Assembly (NCBI GenBank): GCA_032717465.1
Contig: CM064715.1
Span: 33,356,112-33,420,111 of the forward strand
DNA length: 64,000 bases
Source: Coenobita brevimanus
Lineage: Eukaryota; Arthropoda; Malacostraca; Decapoda; Coenobitidae
Direction of reading: 5' to 3'
Shown in pieces: positions 43,452 through 55,739 of this stretch. Numbering within the stretch: position 1 is the stretch's first letter; every line of letters begins with the position of its first letter. The position numbers and the translations under genes were made by a program. The notes beneath the pieces are model-generated. The model did no database searches, had not been told where the DNA came from, and was given only the letters and a program-made list of their open reading frames with translations.

Positions 43452-45555
43452 GTTTTTAAAGGCTCCAACATGCTTGCATGTGTCGGCCTTGGTCACCTAA
43501 TGGCGGCTCTCCACGCTGCACGATCCATTGCAGCCTCCCTGTTCAGTCCCTTAACCCTAAGGTCACACTTAATGACCTCGTCCCATGTCTTTCTCGGTCT
43601 ACCCCTCATAACCCCACCCCCAATATTAACACTTCTCACCTTCCTCACCCAATTATCATTCCCCATCCTCACCACATGTCCAAACCACCTCAATCTACCT
43701 CTCCTCATCACAACACCAATACACTCCAGTCCCATCCTACCTCTCAACTCTTCCATTGTAAACCCAGCCCCTCCAGGCCTTGGACACAGGGACGCACTGC
43801 ACATCCACCTAATCATTGTCATTTCTGTACGTCTGAGCCGGCGAATGTCTTCCTCCTTCACTACCCAGGTCTCACTGCCATACAGCATTACACTCCTAAC
43901 ACATGCTGCATACAAAGACCCCTTAGCACGTAGGGAGAGCCCTCTTAATGTCAGGAGAGGCAAGAGCTCCCTGAACTTCTTCCAACCACTTCTCACCCTA
44001 GCCACAGAGCTAGCTCCAGCCCCACCTACAGCACACAACATGTCTCCCAAATAACAAAACTCTTCCACACACTCAAGAGATTCACCAGCAAGTTCAATCC
44101 TTTCACGTCTGACGATCTCCACCTGCTCACCCCGGCACACCGTACACATAAAATCAGCATTATCTCGCAATCTACCTCTGATACCACTACATCTCTTATG
44201 CACCCATTTATCACACACACCGCACAAGATGGAATTACTTCCCACGCCCTTGTGGCAAACTGCACATGGCCACTCTCCCTCGTCTTTGACAGTACCGCCA
44301 CCAACCCTAGATATCATCACTTTTGTTTTATCTGCATTTACCCTTAAACCCTTTTGCCCCATACTATCTCTCCACTTCCTAAACCTTTCCTCCGCCTCCC
44401 TTTCATTCTCTGCAATCAACACCAAATCATCAGCATACAACAACTCCCACGGGAGTCCGTTTCTAAAGTCACGTGAAAGGGCTTCAAGTACCATGATAAA
44501 CAACATGGGACTCAAAACTGACCCCTGATGCACACCAACATTCACGGAAAACTCATCACTCAAATCTCCATTCGCTCTCACCTGGGTGTGAGCACCCACA
44601 TACATGGCCATAACCACCCTAACCAGCCACTCCTCCAAGCCAAGCTTTCTCATTGCCCACTTCACCACCTCTCTAGGGACTCGTCAAAGGCCTTTTCCAA
44701 ATCAACAAAAACAAAATAAAGATCCCTTCTCCTACCAATATATTTTTCCTGAAGCTGTCGAACAATGAATATGGCATCAGTGGTCCCCCTACCTGGCATA
44801 AACCCAAACTGCATCTCATCAATATTCACTCTTTCTCTAATCATACCTTCTAAAACTCTCTCCATTACCTTCATTATCTGATCTAAAAGCTTTATACCTC
44901 TATAATTTCCTCTTTCCAGGGCATCACCCTTCCCTTTATACACATTTACAATTACACTCTTCAGCCAATCATCTGGGACAACACACTCATAAATAATCCT
45001 ATTTATCAGGTCAGTGACTAAACTCACCCCTATATCGCCTGAGGCCTTCAACATTTCGGCAGTCAACCCAGACACACCTGCTGCCTTCCCCACCCTCATC
45101 CTGCCTATTGCCTCACTCACAGTAGCAGTATCAATCAAAGGCCAAGGGCCAGACACTGGATCTGCTGGCTCCAAACCTTCCCTGTCCCAGTCAAACTCCT
45201 CATTCAACAACCGGTTATAATGTTCTCTCCATGCATCTTTAATATCCTCACTGTTCACCACTACCCTTCCTTCATCATTCTTCACACACTGCTCACCTAT
45301 GATATCCCGATTATCCCTCTTCACCTGACCTGCCACCCTAAATATATTTTTCCTTTCCCCATGATTTAGGTTATCAAGTAATTGTCTCTGTGACTCAGAC
45401 TTTGCCCTGTATACCTCTCTCCTAGCCCTACGCTTGGCAGCCAAATATTCCTCTTTGCTACCACCCTTCTTCCATTCCCGGAAAAGCCTTCTTTTCTCCT
45501 TAATTGCAGCTTCTACACCCTCATCCCACCACCAAGTGAAGCTTACAGCTCTCTG
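43452..45555 (-). mobile_element. RTE-like LINE D with PHD-like finger, nested in LINE C
   Basis: A 2.1-kb insertion, 5'-truncated (no endonuclease). The 3' end carries a perfect short hairpin ACATGC-AA-GCATGT (about 43468-43481) and a (AACGA)n tail (43438-43452). LINE C sequence can be joined across it. Confidence 0.8.
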
Positions 45556-45558
45556 CAA
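43493..45558 (-). pseudogene. LINE D reverse transcriptase with embedded PHD-like zinc finger
   Basis: Two frames joined by one frameshift at about 44665. Upstream (44662-45558): WWDEGVEAAIKEKRRLFREW linker, GLTAEMLKASGD, VIVNVYKGKGDALERGNYRG, FGFMPGRGTTDAIFIVRQLQ and the A-motif YFVFVDLEKAFD. Downstream (43493-44668): VGVHQGSVLSPMLF, the catalytic LLYADDLVLIAEN, NADKTKVM, then CAVCHKGVGSNSILCGVCDK WVHKRCSG...CTVC, a Cys4-His-Cys3-like PHD pattern, and then LRWFGHVVRM and RGRPRKTW. Similar fingers are known in RTE-like RTs of marine invertebrates (from memory). Only the single frameshift breaks the RT. Confidence 0.85.
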
Positions 45559-46664
45559 GAGTCTGTGTTAGTAATTCTCCTTTGTATTTTTGCATCATCA
45601 GCAAAAATATTTAGATAGCTTCCATTTCCGCTGTTATTGTGTATTTCATTTATATATACTAAAAACATAATTGGTGCCAGCACTGAGCCCTGTGGAACTC
45701 CAGTAGTCACTTCCCTCCATGATGAGTAATTTCTCCTTAGTACTGTTCTCATTTCCCCTTTTCTAAGAAAATCTTGCATCCAACAATACAGGTTGCCTTG
45801 GACTCCTCCTTGATAGTACAGTTTCCATAAAAGTCTTTGGTGATGTGCTCTGTCAAATGCTTTCTTGAAACCTAGATAGATACTGTCCACCCATCCCTCT
45901 CTTTTCTGTGATGTTTCTGCAACTCTGTCATCTTAGCTTAATAGATTAATAACACCTGATTTTCCCTTTCTAAAACTGAACTGCCTTTCTGTTATCATAT
46001 TGAGTTCTTATAGATGGTTTACCCAAATTTTCTTATCAGCATTTCTAGTATTATACTTTCAACACTGGTCACTCATACTGGTCGGTAGTTGAGTGGATTC
46101 TGTCTGTTCCCTTTCTTGAATAGGGGAACAATGTTTGCTTTCTTCCAAATATCAGGTAGTTTACATTGACCTAAGGATTCCTTGAATATTGAATATACTG
46201 TATTGGTCTACTTAACTCTTTTGCACATTCATGCAGCACCCAACCTGAAATTTTGTAAGGGCCATTTGCATTTCCTTTGTCTAATTAACATCACTCTTTT
46301 GTACTTCTTTTTCTGGTAATTGTATGTCTGGTAATATGTGTGGGCATGCATGTTCCATATCTTCTCTCACAAAATTATTTGCTTCCGTAAAAACTGATTG
46401 GAAATTTTTATTCAGTGCTTCAAACATATCTTTCTCGTGTGTAGATGATCCCCTCGTCCATAATGGACTGTGTTTTATCTTTAACTTCGGTTTTGCTTTG
46501 GATGTAGCTGTAAAATAGCTTCGGTTGATCACTACAATATTTTTATTTATAATGTCTTTCTCAAACTGTCTTTGAGCATCTCTCCTTATCCTTGTATAAT
46601 CGTTTCTTGCATGTTTATAGTTGTTATATGCTCTCTTACTATTGTGTCTTCTGTATCTATCCAC
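45543..46664 (-). pseudogene. LINE C reverse transcriptase core
   Basis: The frame at 45543-45890 has the A-motif YLGFKKAFDRAHHQRLLWKL, TGVPQGSVLAPIMFLVYINE and the catalytic LNIFADDAKI. The frame at 46281-46664 has RRHNSKRAYNNYKHARNDYT and the RT-preceding linker. 45890-46280 holds diverged RT finger motifs with stops. Confidence 0.78.
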
Positions 46665-46731
46665 AGCAAGTCTTTTTTCTTTTGAATTTTTTACATTCTG
46701 TATTGAATCATTTAATTATTATTATAGTTTC

Positions 46732-47620
46732 TTACTGCTGTGGGCTGTAATTTTGGACTCGTATTTCATAATATTCACTGAGTTTTCTATATATAACATT
46801 TAAATCTTGTCCTCCAAGTTCCTTTTCCCAGCCAGTTTCTAAAGAGTACTTCTTTAGGTCATGGTAGTTGTCCTTTTGGAAATTTTTGCACTTTTTGTAA
46901 CTCTCATTACTGTTAACTATGTCATATGCAATCCTGAAGTTGCAGTTTAATACTGCGTGGTCACTTTTGCCGAACGAAGGATGATACATTATATTGTCAG
47001 TACCATTTTCTAGCCTAGTAAATAAAAGATCTAGTACTGATGGATGATCAATTCCTCTTTTCCTGGTGTTTTCCTTTACATGTTGTGTTAGGAAAAGCTC
47101 CTGCACATGATCCAGGAGCTTTCGGTCCCAACAGCTTTCATGGCTTCTTACACTGAGAGTATTCCAATTTATATTTATACTGAAATCTCCACTTAATATA
47201 ATTCTTTCAGATTTCTCTTTCATTCCATGTAGTAATGCTCTTAAACTCTGAACTGTACTCTCTTTCCCTAGTGTTTGTTTTGGGTGGTATGTATAAATTA
47301 ACCACAATTTCATTCCCTTCAGATGTGTTAATCTCGACTACAATCAGTTCTACTTGTGAGGGTATATCCAATTTTATTTCTCTGACTTGTAGATTTTTCT
47401 TTGTTAATATTATAACACCTCCTTTTTTAATATATTTGTTTGATATCCTTCGGGTTAATTTTGTTTCATTCAGGCAAATAATATCTGGTTCCTCTTCTTT
47501 GGCATAATCTCTCATCTCTAAAAATTTAGATGTCATTCCATCTACATTTGAGTACATCAACTTAATCATCTTGTTTACATACTTGCCATAGCTTGAGTCT
47601 ACTAATTTCCTTCTTTTCAT
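46732..47620 (-). pseudogene. LINE C endonuclease
   Basis: 47207-47620: MYSNVDGMTSKFLEMRDYA, PDIICLNETKL, IVVNLYIPPKT. 46732-47313: IILSGDFSININWNTL, FGKSDHAVLNCNF. These are APE-type motifs (N, E, GDFN, SDH) in the expected order. A further open stretch to 47870 (LKGKREEAKTKNEG) has no recognisable domain. Confidence 0.78.
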
Positions 47621-47940
47621 TCCCTGTTAGTTATGTACCACTTTCGTTCCTGCAATCCAATCACATTGTAAAAAAAAAAAAAAATACTCTTCCTCTGATC
47701 CACCTTCGTTCTTTGTTTTTGCTTCCTCCCTCTTCCCCTTCAGTGTTCCCCATTCGTCTAGAATTAGGCATCTCTTTATCCATACTTTTTTAAATCCCTC
47801 TTTTTCCATGAGTTTTCGAGCATTTGTTAAATATTTCCTCTACAGTGTTTGCACTCTGGAAGGTTACTTTCAGGAGCCTTAACTTACTTCTCTCATATTT
47901 CCCTAGCCCTTTATGCACTATATCTTTATCACAGATATCG

Positions 47941-47985
47941 TGTGTGTGTGGGTGTGGGTGTGGGTGGGTGGGTGTGGGTGTGTTT
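47941..47985. repeat. (GT)n/(GGGTGT)n microsatellite
   Basis: TGTG passing into GGGTGTGGGTGTGGGTGG and back to TGTG, 45 bp. Confidence 0.9.
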
Positions 47986-50382
47986 GTGTTTTACCATTGT
48001 CTGTGTACGTTACCTTGATATCTCATGAACGGCTTGAGCTATCAACATGAAACCTCCAGGGTATCAGGATATGGCCAAAATCTTGGACGAATTCGAAAAC
48101 GGGCACTCGGAGTCAAGGTCAGGATCACCAAAATGGCTGCCAAACGTCAACTAATTTCTTTAATGTCGATTGGAATTTTGTGAAACATGGTAACTGAATT
48201 CTGTAGAGTTTTGCGTATTGTCTTCACATTTGGTTTGTAAGTAGGTTGTAACTTGGCCAACAGCATATTCTGGCGGGCTATTAGCATTCGGCTTCCGAAT
48301 TGTTTTCTTTCATTGTTTGTGTGTTTACTGAACTCAACTTGTTTCTTTCACATCATTAGTTGTTCATCAGTACAATAAATAGTATAAGGTTTTCATTCAA
48401 AACGTGGTTTTAGTCGAATATCATGTAGTACGTGTGCCAGGCCGCCTCAGAAAGGCAAGTGCCCTCCCATGTGCCTCTCTACAAAATGAACCCTAGCTAC
48501 GACACTACAGCTGATTCATATTTATTTGATGATCTTCAGTTTTGCAGCCACCAACACAATGCAGTCATGTAACTGAATTATTAATTTATCATGTAAAGAA
48601 TTGCCTTGCATTTTTGTGGCTTTTCCCAACTTACCTATCTTCCTTCCTACTTACTTCTCTACCTACTATACCTCCATGATTACTTACCTGTCTACTCCCC
48701 TAGGCTACCTACTTTCCTGCCTGTCTCCCTGCTAACCTACCCACCTGACTCCCTACCTGCCTCCTTGCAGACCTTCATCCTCGCCGACCTCTCTGTCTAC
48801 CGACTTGGCTGCTGCCCTACCTACCTACTTGCCTACCTCCTTGTCTGCTTACACTTCCACCTCCCTGTCCTCTCTGGCTACTTCCCAACATAACTCTGTG
48901 CCTCCCTCCCTGTCTATCTTCCTTCCTGCCTAACTACCTACATACCTACCTACCGATGTGATTCACTATCGTCCCTCCCTGCCTACTTATTCTGTACTTA
49001 CCTCTCAGCCAGTTTACCTACCTACCTCTCTACACACCACCCTATCTACCTACCTGCTTACCTAACTACCTACCTCCCTACCTATCTCTCTGCTTGTCTC
49101 CATCAACTAATGAGCTGGCGACATTTCAGTGCATTTGAAGCTTCATTTATTTATTTATTTATTTATTTTTATTTTACAGTTTACCAGGTTCTTATAGGTT
49201 GCATCAAAATTATAAGGTCATAAAGTGTTGCATTTAGAGCAGCCTTTCCACTGATAGCAGGGTAATGCCTATACAGTAATCTTGTAAATATAGGCATATC
49301 TGGTCATCGTGACCTTGTGGTTGCTCAGAGTGTGTTGATCACTCCCACGAGGACATACCGTGGGCGGTGAGGATCAGTTTAATACCCCAGTCGTAAAAAT
49401 CGGTCCACAATTTAGGCTGCTCGAGCCCTCACAAACATATGGAAGATCGATGGACGGACAGACATACAACTGGACAAACAGAAAACGATTCTTCCGGGTC
49501 AACCGTGCGTAGGGCCTCTACTTCCTTTTCGGGAATTAGTAAAACAAAATGACTGAAACCTACAGACTAAATTTTTAGTTTTAAAAATTTGAGGTGGGAA
49601 GGTTTTTCGACTTCCACCAGACTTCCCATTTCAAGAAAGGATGGGAAAAATTAAGATTAATGTTTTCCGACTATACGGGGTCATTAAAGCTGACAGTAAA
49701 CTTTAGCTGACTCTGTCTTCTTTAGTAATACGACAGACAACCATCTGATTTATATTCAGCTTCCCATTCGTTCTGCTGCGTTAACAGGGACGTAGGGGAA
49801 ACCAGCTTTGTCTATCAGTCTGATTGGCTCGATAATTGAACTCGAGGTCTTCTGCTTGCCAGCTGCATATGCTACGATTATCTCACAAAATCTCTTAATG
49901 CAAATATATGTATTGGAAATTCTATATCATAAACACTGCACCCTTTATGTCAACAACATATTATCACAGCTGCATTTAATTAGGACAAAGGGTAATAGTG
50001 ACCAATGGGAACCATCAAAGTTTTACACGTAAGCGCGATTTAGTAAGCCAATGAAAGGGGAGGAAAGCGATAAGATGTTAAAGTTATCAAGCACAGTTCG
50101 GGAACAAAGAGGCAGATTTACAGTTATCGGTTTTAGTTTACAGATGAAACTCCTAACTCGAATAAGAGGAGAATTAAGCAAAGAAAAAAAAAAAACTTAG
50201 ACAAACAGGATCCCAAACGAAGAGAGTGAGACCCAGTGGGAAGATAAAGATGAGAAGGAGAAGAAAGGGAATGAAGGGAATAGAGCTATCAGCAAAGTCA
50301 TTACACGAGATGAAAAAGGAATTGATAAAGGGGGCAGTGGTGGGGAGCGGGAACACACTGTGAAATTAATGCTTTATCCAAG

Positions 50383-50383
<1 letters not shown>
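47986..50383. other. No gene; (CTAC)n-type low complexity at 48620-49105
   Basis: No credible coding. 48620-49105 is a long degenerate CTAC/CTGC/CTCC tetranucleotide tract, a decayed microsatellite that gives false Tyr/Leu/Pro frames. (TTTA)n at 49146-49170. 48000-48170 contains a TATCTCATGAACGGCTTGAG stretch that looks like a dispersed repeat, but I cannot name it. Confidence 0.7.
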
Positions 50384-50443
<60 letters not shown>

Positions 50444-50620
50444 CATTGGGTCCCAGAAGTCCTGTGCGACGGATTTTGCCAGAAGGGTCCTAGGCGTACC
50501 GCCTTTCACATGTCGGCTCATAGTCGCGAAGCTCATAGATCCCTACCCGGGGGTTCCCTTCTTTATTGAATTTTGGAAATGCCCAGTTCTGTCCTATATT
50601 GAGGACACTGGCTGCAAATG

Positions 50621-50705
<85 letters not shown>

Positions 50706-50707
50706 GA
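50384..50707. repeat. (TA)n and (GA)n microsatellites
   Basis: (TA)n at 50386-50440 and a long (GA)n at 50623-50707 with one GG interruption. Between them is 180 bp of unique sequence. Confidence 0.9.
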
Positions 50708-51224
50708 ATTTCTAAAACGTTATTGGATATAATTCCTCAATTGATCCACTTCATTGCCAGGGTTTCCTGAAACTATATACAATTCTTTAAAACGTGTATT
50801 GTCATCATTCCACTCACCCCCCCTCCTCTTAAAAGATGGGATGAGACTGGATCCAGAAATAATGACAGAGAACCATAAAAGCATAATTATGAACCAGTAT
50901 GGAAAAGTAAAACAATCTACACAATCATTCTCACCTCGTGCTGCCTTCGAAGTCGTGTGGCGGAAGCAGGGATGGAAACTATGGAATTCTCACTTCCTGA
51001 AAGAGTTGCATATACATGTTGCGTGTTGGCACGCTAGGGCCCCAAAGATGAAGTTTCTCATAATGAATACCGCGTGCAGTGGATTCTTTGTTATGCGATG
51101 ATCTCAGGTTTTACAGCTGCTCTGTCAGACAATGTGATTGTTTAACCAAGAGCTATTAAGCTCCCGCAAATTCCTTTTGTGCATATAAAGGTTTAACTTA
51201 CACGGCTTCTTGTCGCTTTTCCCT
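50708..51224. other. No gene seen
   Basis: One open frame (50754-51101, plus, 115 codons) has no recognisable motif or coding-like pattern; I do not call it a gene. Confidence 0.5.
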
Positions 51225-51620
51225 ACCCATCTACGGTACTTCCCTGTCTACCTCCTTAGTTACCTCCCTCCCTCCCTGCCTATCTTCCCATTTACCTCCT
51301 TACCTACCTCACTACCCCCTTCTCTGTGTATCTCCCTGTCTACTTACCAACTACCTTCTTACCTACCTGCCCACCCGAGTCCTTACCTGCATACCTACCT
51401 TCCTTGCCACCTACATCTGTACCTGCCTTCCTTTCGACCTTCTTGCCTACCTTCCTGTCAACCCCCCTACCTACTGTACCTCCCTTCGAACCTTTCTACG
51501 TAGTTCCCTGCCTTCCGGCCTATCTACCTCACATTCCCTCTTTCTACCTAACGACTTCCCTGCCTACCTAACTACCTACCTCCCTACCTACCTTTCTCAA
51601 TGCCTGTCTGTACCACCTAA
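51225..51620. repeat. Second degenerate (CTAC/CTCC)n tract
   Basis: The same composition as 48620-49105: runs of CTACCT, CTGCCT, CTCCCT. The resemblance may be shared microsatellite decay or a duplication; the units are too irregular to decide by eye. Confidence 0.8.
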
Positions 51621-51787
51621 TGAGTGGGATAGGCGCCTGCAGTTCTCACACCACCCTTCAGATGTTCATATGATTCTCACAGCACCCATCACAGTAGAAA
51701 TCAATGGATGAAGCTATGGCACGCCTGGTTTTTGGATTAGTCATATTTCTGAATTAGGTTAAAGAAACCATGTCGTACTTATTGCAC

Positions 51788-52440
51788 CATCAACTCAATT
51801 TCTACATCTCTGCAACTGCCAAACTCTTCTGCATGGTGATCCTATATTATTTAATGATATACAGCACAGCCCGTCGTCTTCTATTAAGTGTTCTTGGGGT
51901 TTCATTCGACTGGGAACTATCATGGAAGGATCATGTAATCTGCCTTGCAAAATTTGCTTCCTAGATATTGAGCGTGGTAAGACGATTCCATACTTTCTTT
52001 GCCCCTATACAGCTGTTAACTTTGTACAGGAGTCTTATTTGCATCTGTATAAACTATGATTTTAATTTGTTGGGGGGAAGGGCTCCCCACACACAGCTCT
52101 TCTAAACAGAGTGAAGTCAAAAACTTACCATATCATCAGTTCCCCTCGTCCTGTTGATTCACTTCAGTCTTTCTCTGCCACACTGGTGCAGCTTGATCTC
52201 TTTAACGTCGTTAATTCAGTGGCCACTGCTCTTCTACAACGTCAGCTTACACCCCTCTTGCATACAAGGGATTCGTTGCAACTATCTGACAGATTACTCA
52301 CCTTTTCTATCCAGTTCTTTAATGCAATATTTAACCAGTACTCTTAGTCCTTCATACTCGTATATGCAACACGAGAACGGTGGAACTGTCTTCTTCAGAC
52401 AATATTTCCCTCGGCCTTTGAACCCCACACTTTTTTTTTC
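51788..52440 (+). mobile_element. Diverged fragment related to LINE A
   Basis: Plus-strand frames give LLSVLGVSFDWELSWKDHV, matching LINE A (LGVSFTWDLSWKDHI), then at 52080-52400 the LINE A C-terminal region with stops. No catalytic motif and no clear poly(A); more diverged than the other copies. Confidence 0.7.
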
Positions 52441-53182
52441 TTTTAATACCGTTCCCATACATACCGAAACGAACCGATTATGAATTTCGCTTACTTTTTT
52501 TTTTTTTTTTTTAGAACATATTTGCGGGCATTTCGCTTATTGTTTTCTTATTTGTATATTCAGCTTTGGTCCTATTATTATAGAAATGATATGGGGAAAT
52601 TAAAGTACACCAATAAGCGAAGAATACGCAACCATTCAGAAACAAATTATACAAAGGACATAAAGGAGACTTAAATCTATTTAAATTGTCAAAACACACA
52701 TTACGAGGGGACCTGACTGAAGTTCATGAAGTTTTTGAAGGACATTTTAATAAGAAAGGCGATACGTGTTTCACAATAGATTGATTAAATTACACAAGAA
52801 GTAAGCAATTTAGTATTATTTGTAACGCTTCCAGTCAAATGAAGCAAAGCATTTTCAGATGGAGAGGGTCAGACACGAGAATAAGCTGTAATTTTTTAGA
52901 TCAGCAGGTTGAAGGTCAAGGTCAAATGGCAAGGTCAATTCAGACAGTTCTGATGCGACTGAAAGTATAACTAGTGGATGCATTGACGGAATGGTACGTA
53001 TGAAGTGGGTCAACTATCAGAACATTCATTCAAAGGACAAGATCACAAGCTTTGACCAATTGCGACCCGTGCGTCAGTATGTAAAGAAAATAACTAAATT
53101 AGTGCTAAAATTAAAGAGCCAGAAGTAGTTGGAAATTTTGTGGATCAATCAAATATTTGACTTTTTCTTTTATTTAGAACAA
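52441..53182. other. No gene seen
   Basis: AT-rich with two T runs (52432-52442, 52494-52513). No domain recognised. Confidence 0.55.
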
Positions 53183-53376
53183 TATGTCAGCAGTCAAGGT
53201 AACATGATAATGCAAAATTAAGAAGTTTACATCCAATTTAGACCAAACCTCATGAGAGGGTGTAGGGTAAGCCAAGGAATGTCAGTAGTCAAGGTAACAT
53301 GATATGGCCAAATTAAAAACTTTATATCCAATTTAGACCATACCTGGTGAGACGGTGAAGGGTAAGCCAAGGACGA
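53183..53376. repeat. ~97-bp tandem duplication
   Basis: The unit TATGTCAGCAGTCAAGGTAA ... GGGTAAGCCAAGGA occurs at about 53183-53278 and 53279-53375, roughly 85% identical. A weaker third start (GTCAAGGCAACAGGGTAAGG) lies at about 53417. Confidence 0.8.
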
Positions 53377-53836
53377 TGTGGTGTTACAGATATTTTGAGA
53401 ACTTGTAATTATAAGTCAAGGCAACAGGGTAAGGTAGTAGTTCGGCCTGCGTGTGTTGTTGCATTTTCGTATCTGCTCTGCATGCCTGCACCATTTTTTT
53501 TCGAGTGATAGTAAACATCCTGAACAAATTACAAAGGAATATTGTATTTTGATGCAGTAATATAATTTCAGTGCTGACTGGATATGAATCTAGCTTTGAA
53601 TCCCCGGATAAAACATGTTCACAGCTGAAGAAAGTAGATAAGCAGTTTTTCCTAGGTATTCAGAGAGAACACAGAAACTGCATGCCCAGTCCTGGGATAT
53701 GCATGCCGATATGAAAAAATTGCAAAGAAATATTACTGAGTCATAAAACAAGCTACTAATGCAATGTAATTGTCATTTGATCGCAATGGTGGAATACGTG
53801 AATGGGAGACATCCCTGGATTCACACAGGGAATCGC

Positions 53837-53837
<1 letters not shown>

Positions 53838-53877
<40 letters not shown>

Positions 53878-53884
53878 CAGTAGC

Positions 53885-53922
<38 letters not shown>

Positions 53923-53962
53923 TAGTAGCAGCAGCAGCAGCAGCAGCAGCAGCAATAGTAGT
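53838..53962. repeat. (GTA)n/(GCA)n trinucleotide array
   Basis: About 40 triplets, mostly GTA with GCA at the right end. The apparent poly-Ser, poly-Val/Ala and poly-Thr/Ala frames on both strands are products of this array. Confidence 0.95.
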
Positions 53963-54049
53963 TAGTGGATGGAAATCCATTCTACAGCATGTACTAAAAT
54001 ATCAAAGTGACGTCTGCCCTGCATCCCTTAATTTGTATATATTGTAACT

Positions 54050-55660
54050 TTTGTGGGGCTGACCCCCCTAAAATAATGGTGGAAAATATTACAATAATAG
54101 AAGATTATCTTTAAGAAAGCAGACAAACTGAACCGCAGAAGTATTGCTGAAATTCACGTCCTCACTCTTCTTTTTTCTGACCGTTTTTATTTTTCGGAGA
54201 GAGGCTGACCCACCAAGAATCTTTGGTACTTCATGGTCCCCAACTATCATATTATGAATGAGAGTCCATTCTACAATATGCAGTAAGGTATAAAAGCCAT
54301 ACCTTCCTTTCTTTCACTATTTCTGAGAATGGTTATTTGGTGATGGGGGCTAATCCCCCTGAGACACATGGGTGGACAATTAAAATGCCCAGGATGAAGC
54401 AATCTACCACAGTCCCCTCTCCAGCTATCACAGAAAACCACCGCCAAGGAGATGGGAAGCAGCCCCCCCCCCCCCGCCAGAATCACCACCAAACGAGCTT
54501 CCTAGCCAGAGGGACACAGGAACCGTGCACACGTAACCACTAGCTGCCCCTCTTGCCTCGAGCCGCAGTCCAGCTGCTGTCGCAACCAGAGCCCCAAGAA
54601 CTGCAAACGGCCAGAGCTCATCAGTCCAGAACTGGTTCGATGCAGTGCTAAGGAGAAGGCTCAGTGTTTCCCTGACTCCGGTTTGCCTCGATCTGATCCG
54701 TAGATATTGGCTTGACACAATGTCACAAGGCAAGGTAGTTTGCCCGACGTGACTCTGTGGATTCACCAACTGAATTGGATCGAAGTGGTTCAGCCATGAA
54801 GAAGCTATGATGTCTCCATTCCCCAACTGAACTGGTTCACCCATGAAGAAGCCACGATGTCTCCGTTCGCCAACTGAACTGGCTGAAAGTGGTTCAGCCA
54901 CAACGCAGCCACAACATCTCCGTTCACCCACTGAACTGCCCCGGCGCTGTTCAGTCATGAAGAAGCCATGACAATTCCCTATCCCACTGCAAAACACCGC
55001 AATACCTGTAACTGCCCTTCTCCCTGTGCTTCCCCTTCCATGCCCCATCACTCCCCTCCCCCTTACACCTGGAAAAAGAGATCCCAGGGACCCAACGGTA
55101 TGACCTTGCTGTCCCGTCTTTCTCGGGTCCCCTATAACCTCCGTGTGCTCACTTTGAGGACAGTCGACACTAACATCTGTCCCCTAGGTCCTTAGTGAGA
55201 ACTACATGTCTTGTTTCCCCTTTTGGAACAACTGTAGAGTCGCAGTTTCTCCCTGTTGGCCTTTGCCTTCGTGATTTTCTTTTAAACAACATCCTACAGT
55301 ACAGACATAAACTCACCTCCCAGATCTTCCCATTTGCCACTGTGTATAGACTTTGTGGCTATCTCCCTAGCACATCCGGAGTAGTGGTCCCTTCAGATCC
55401 TCAGATTAAGACCCTATCTCCCAGACTGACCATTTACCTTGTATGTCCTGTCTATTTTGTACTTTATATTGCCACAGTTGTAACTAGAGTTTAAGGATAA
55501 TAATAAACCTGTTGTATCACCACTCTGACTTTGTGTTCTTGCCTTGTATCGATGGAGTGTGGCAAAAGTGTGTTTTGTGTGTTCCTTCCTGTTTTGAAGA
55601 ACCCAGAGAAACCATGTTACCACCAGCATAACAGCAGTGGCTAGCTCTGGTTCTGAATAT
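54050..55660 (+). repeat. Probable LTR/leader of Gypsy-type element 4
   Basis: By position this lies upstream of a plus-strand gag. It starts near TGTGGGGCTGACCCCCCTAA (54050) and has a poly(A) signal AATAATAAACC (55498-55508) followed by a TGTGTTC/TTTTGTG-rich segment, as near an LTR 3' end. 54764-54972 holds four imperfect 48-60-bp repeats built on CCAACTGAACTGG, GTTCAGCCATGAAGAAGCC and GATGTCTCCGTT. Exact LTR edges and primer site not found. A C11 run lies at 54465-54475. Confidence 0.45.
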
Positions 55661-55739
55661 GGAGGAAAGGCAAAAGCAGAGCTTTTATCACTCTCTGTAC
55701 ACACTAACACGTTCATCACAGTGGTGGCCTAAAGGTCCC

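Larger units (their letters stand above)
42387..47870 (-). mobile_element. CR1/Jockey-like LINE C, split by another LINE
   Basis: Two blocks read right to left: 45556-47870 (endonuclease and RT) and 42387-43451 (post-catalytic RT and C-terminus). The break falls just after the catalytic motif; text resumes at EWSNNWQMEFNVDKCHVIMF on the other side. A (GT)n microsatellite (42475-42510) lies near the 3' end and an A14 run near 47670-47685. 3' end not defined. Confidence 0.8.

Noticed and set aside
48606..48893. Tyr/Leu/Pro-rich open frame
   Set aside because: Derived from the degenerate (CTAC)n tract; the same happens at 51210-51571.
53756..54047. Poly-Ser, poly-Val/Ala and poly-Thr/Ala proteins on both strands
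   Set aside because: Products of the (GTA)n/(GCA)n array; every frame of a triplet repeat is open.
54428..55051. 207-codon minus-strand open frame
   Set aside because: Gly/Arg/Ser-rich, driven by the 48-60-bp repeats and GC-rich sequence; no domain, and opposite to the LTR element's direction.
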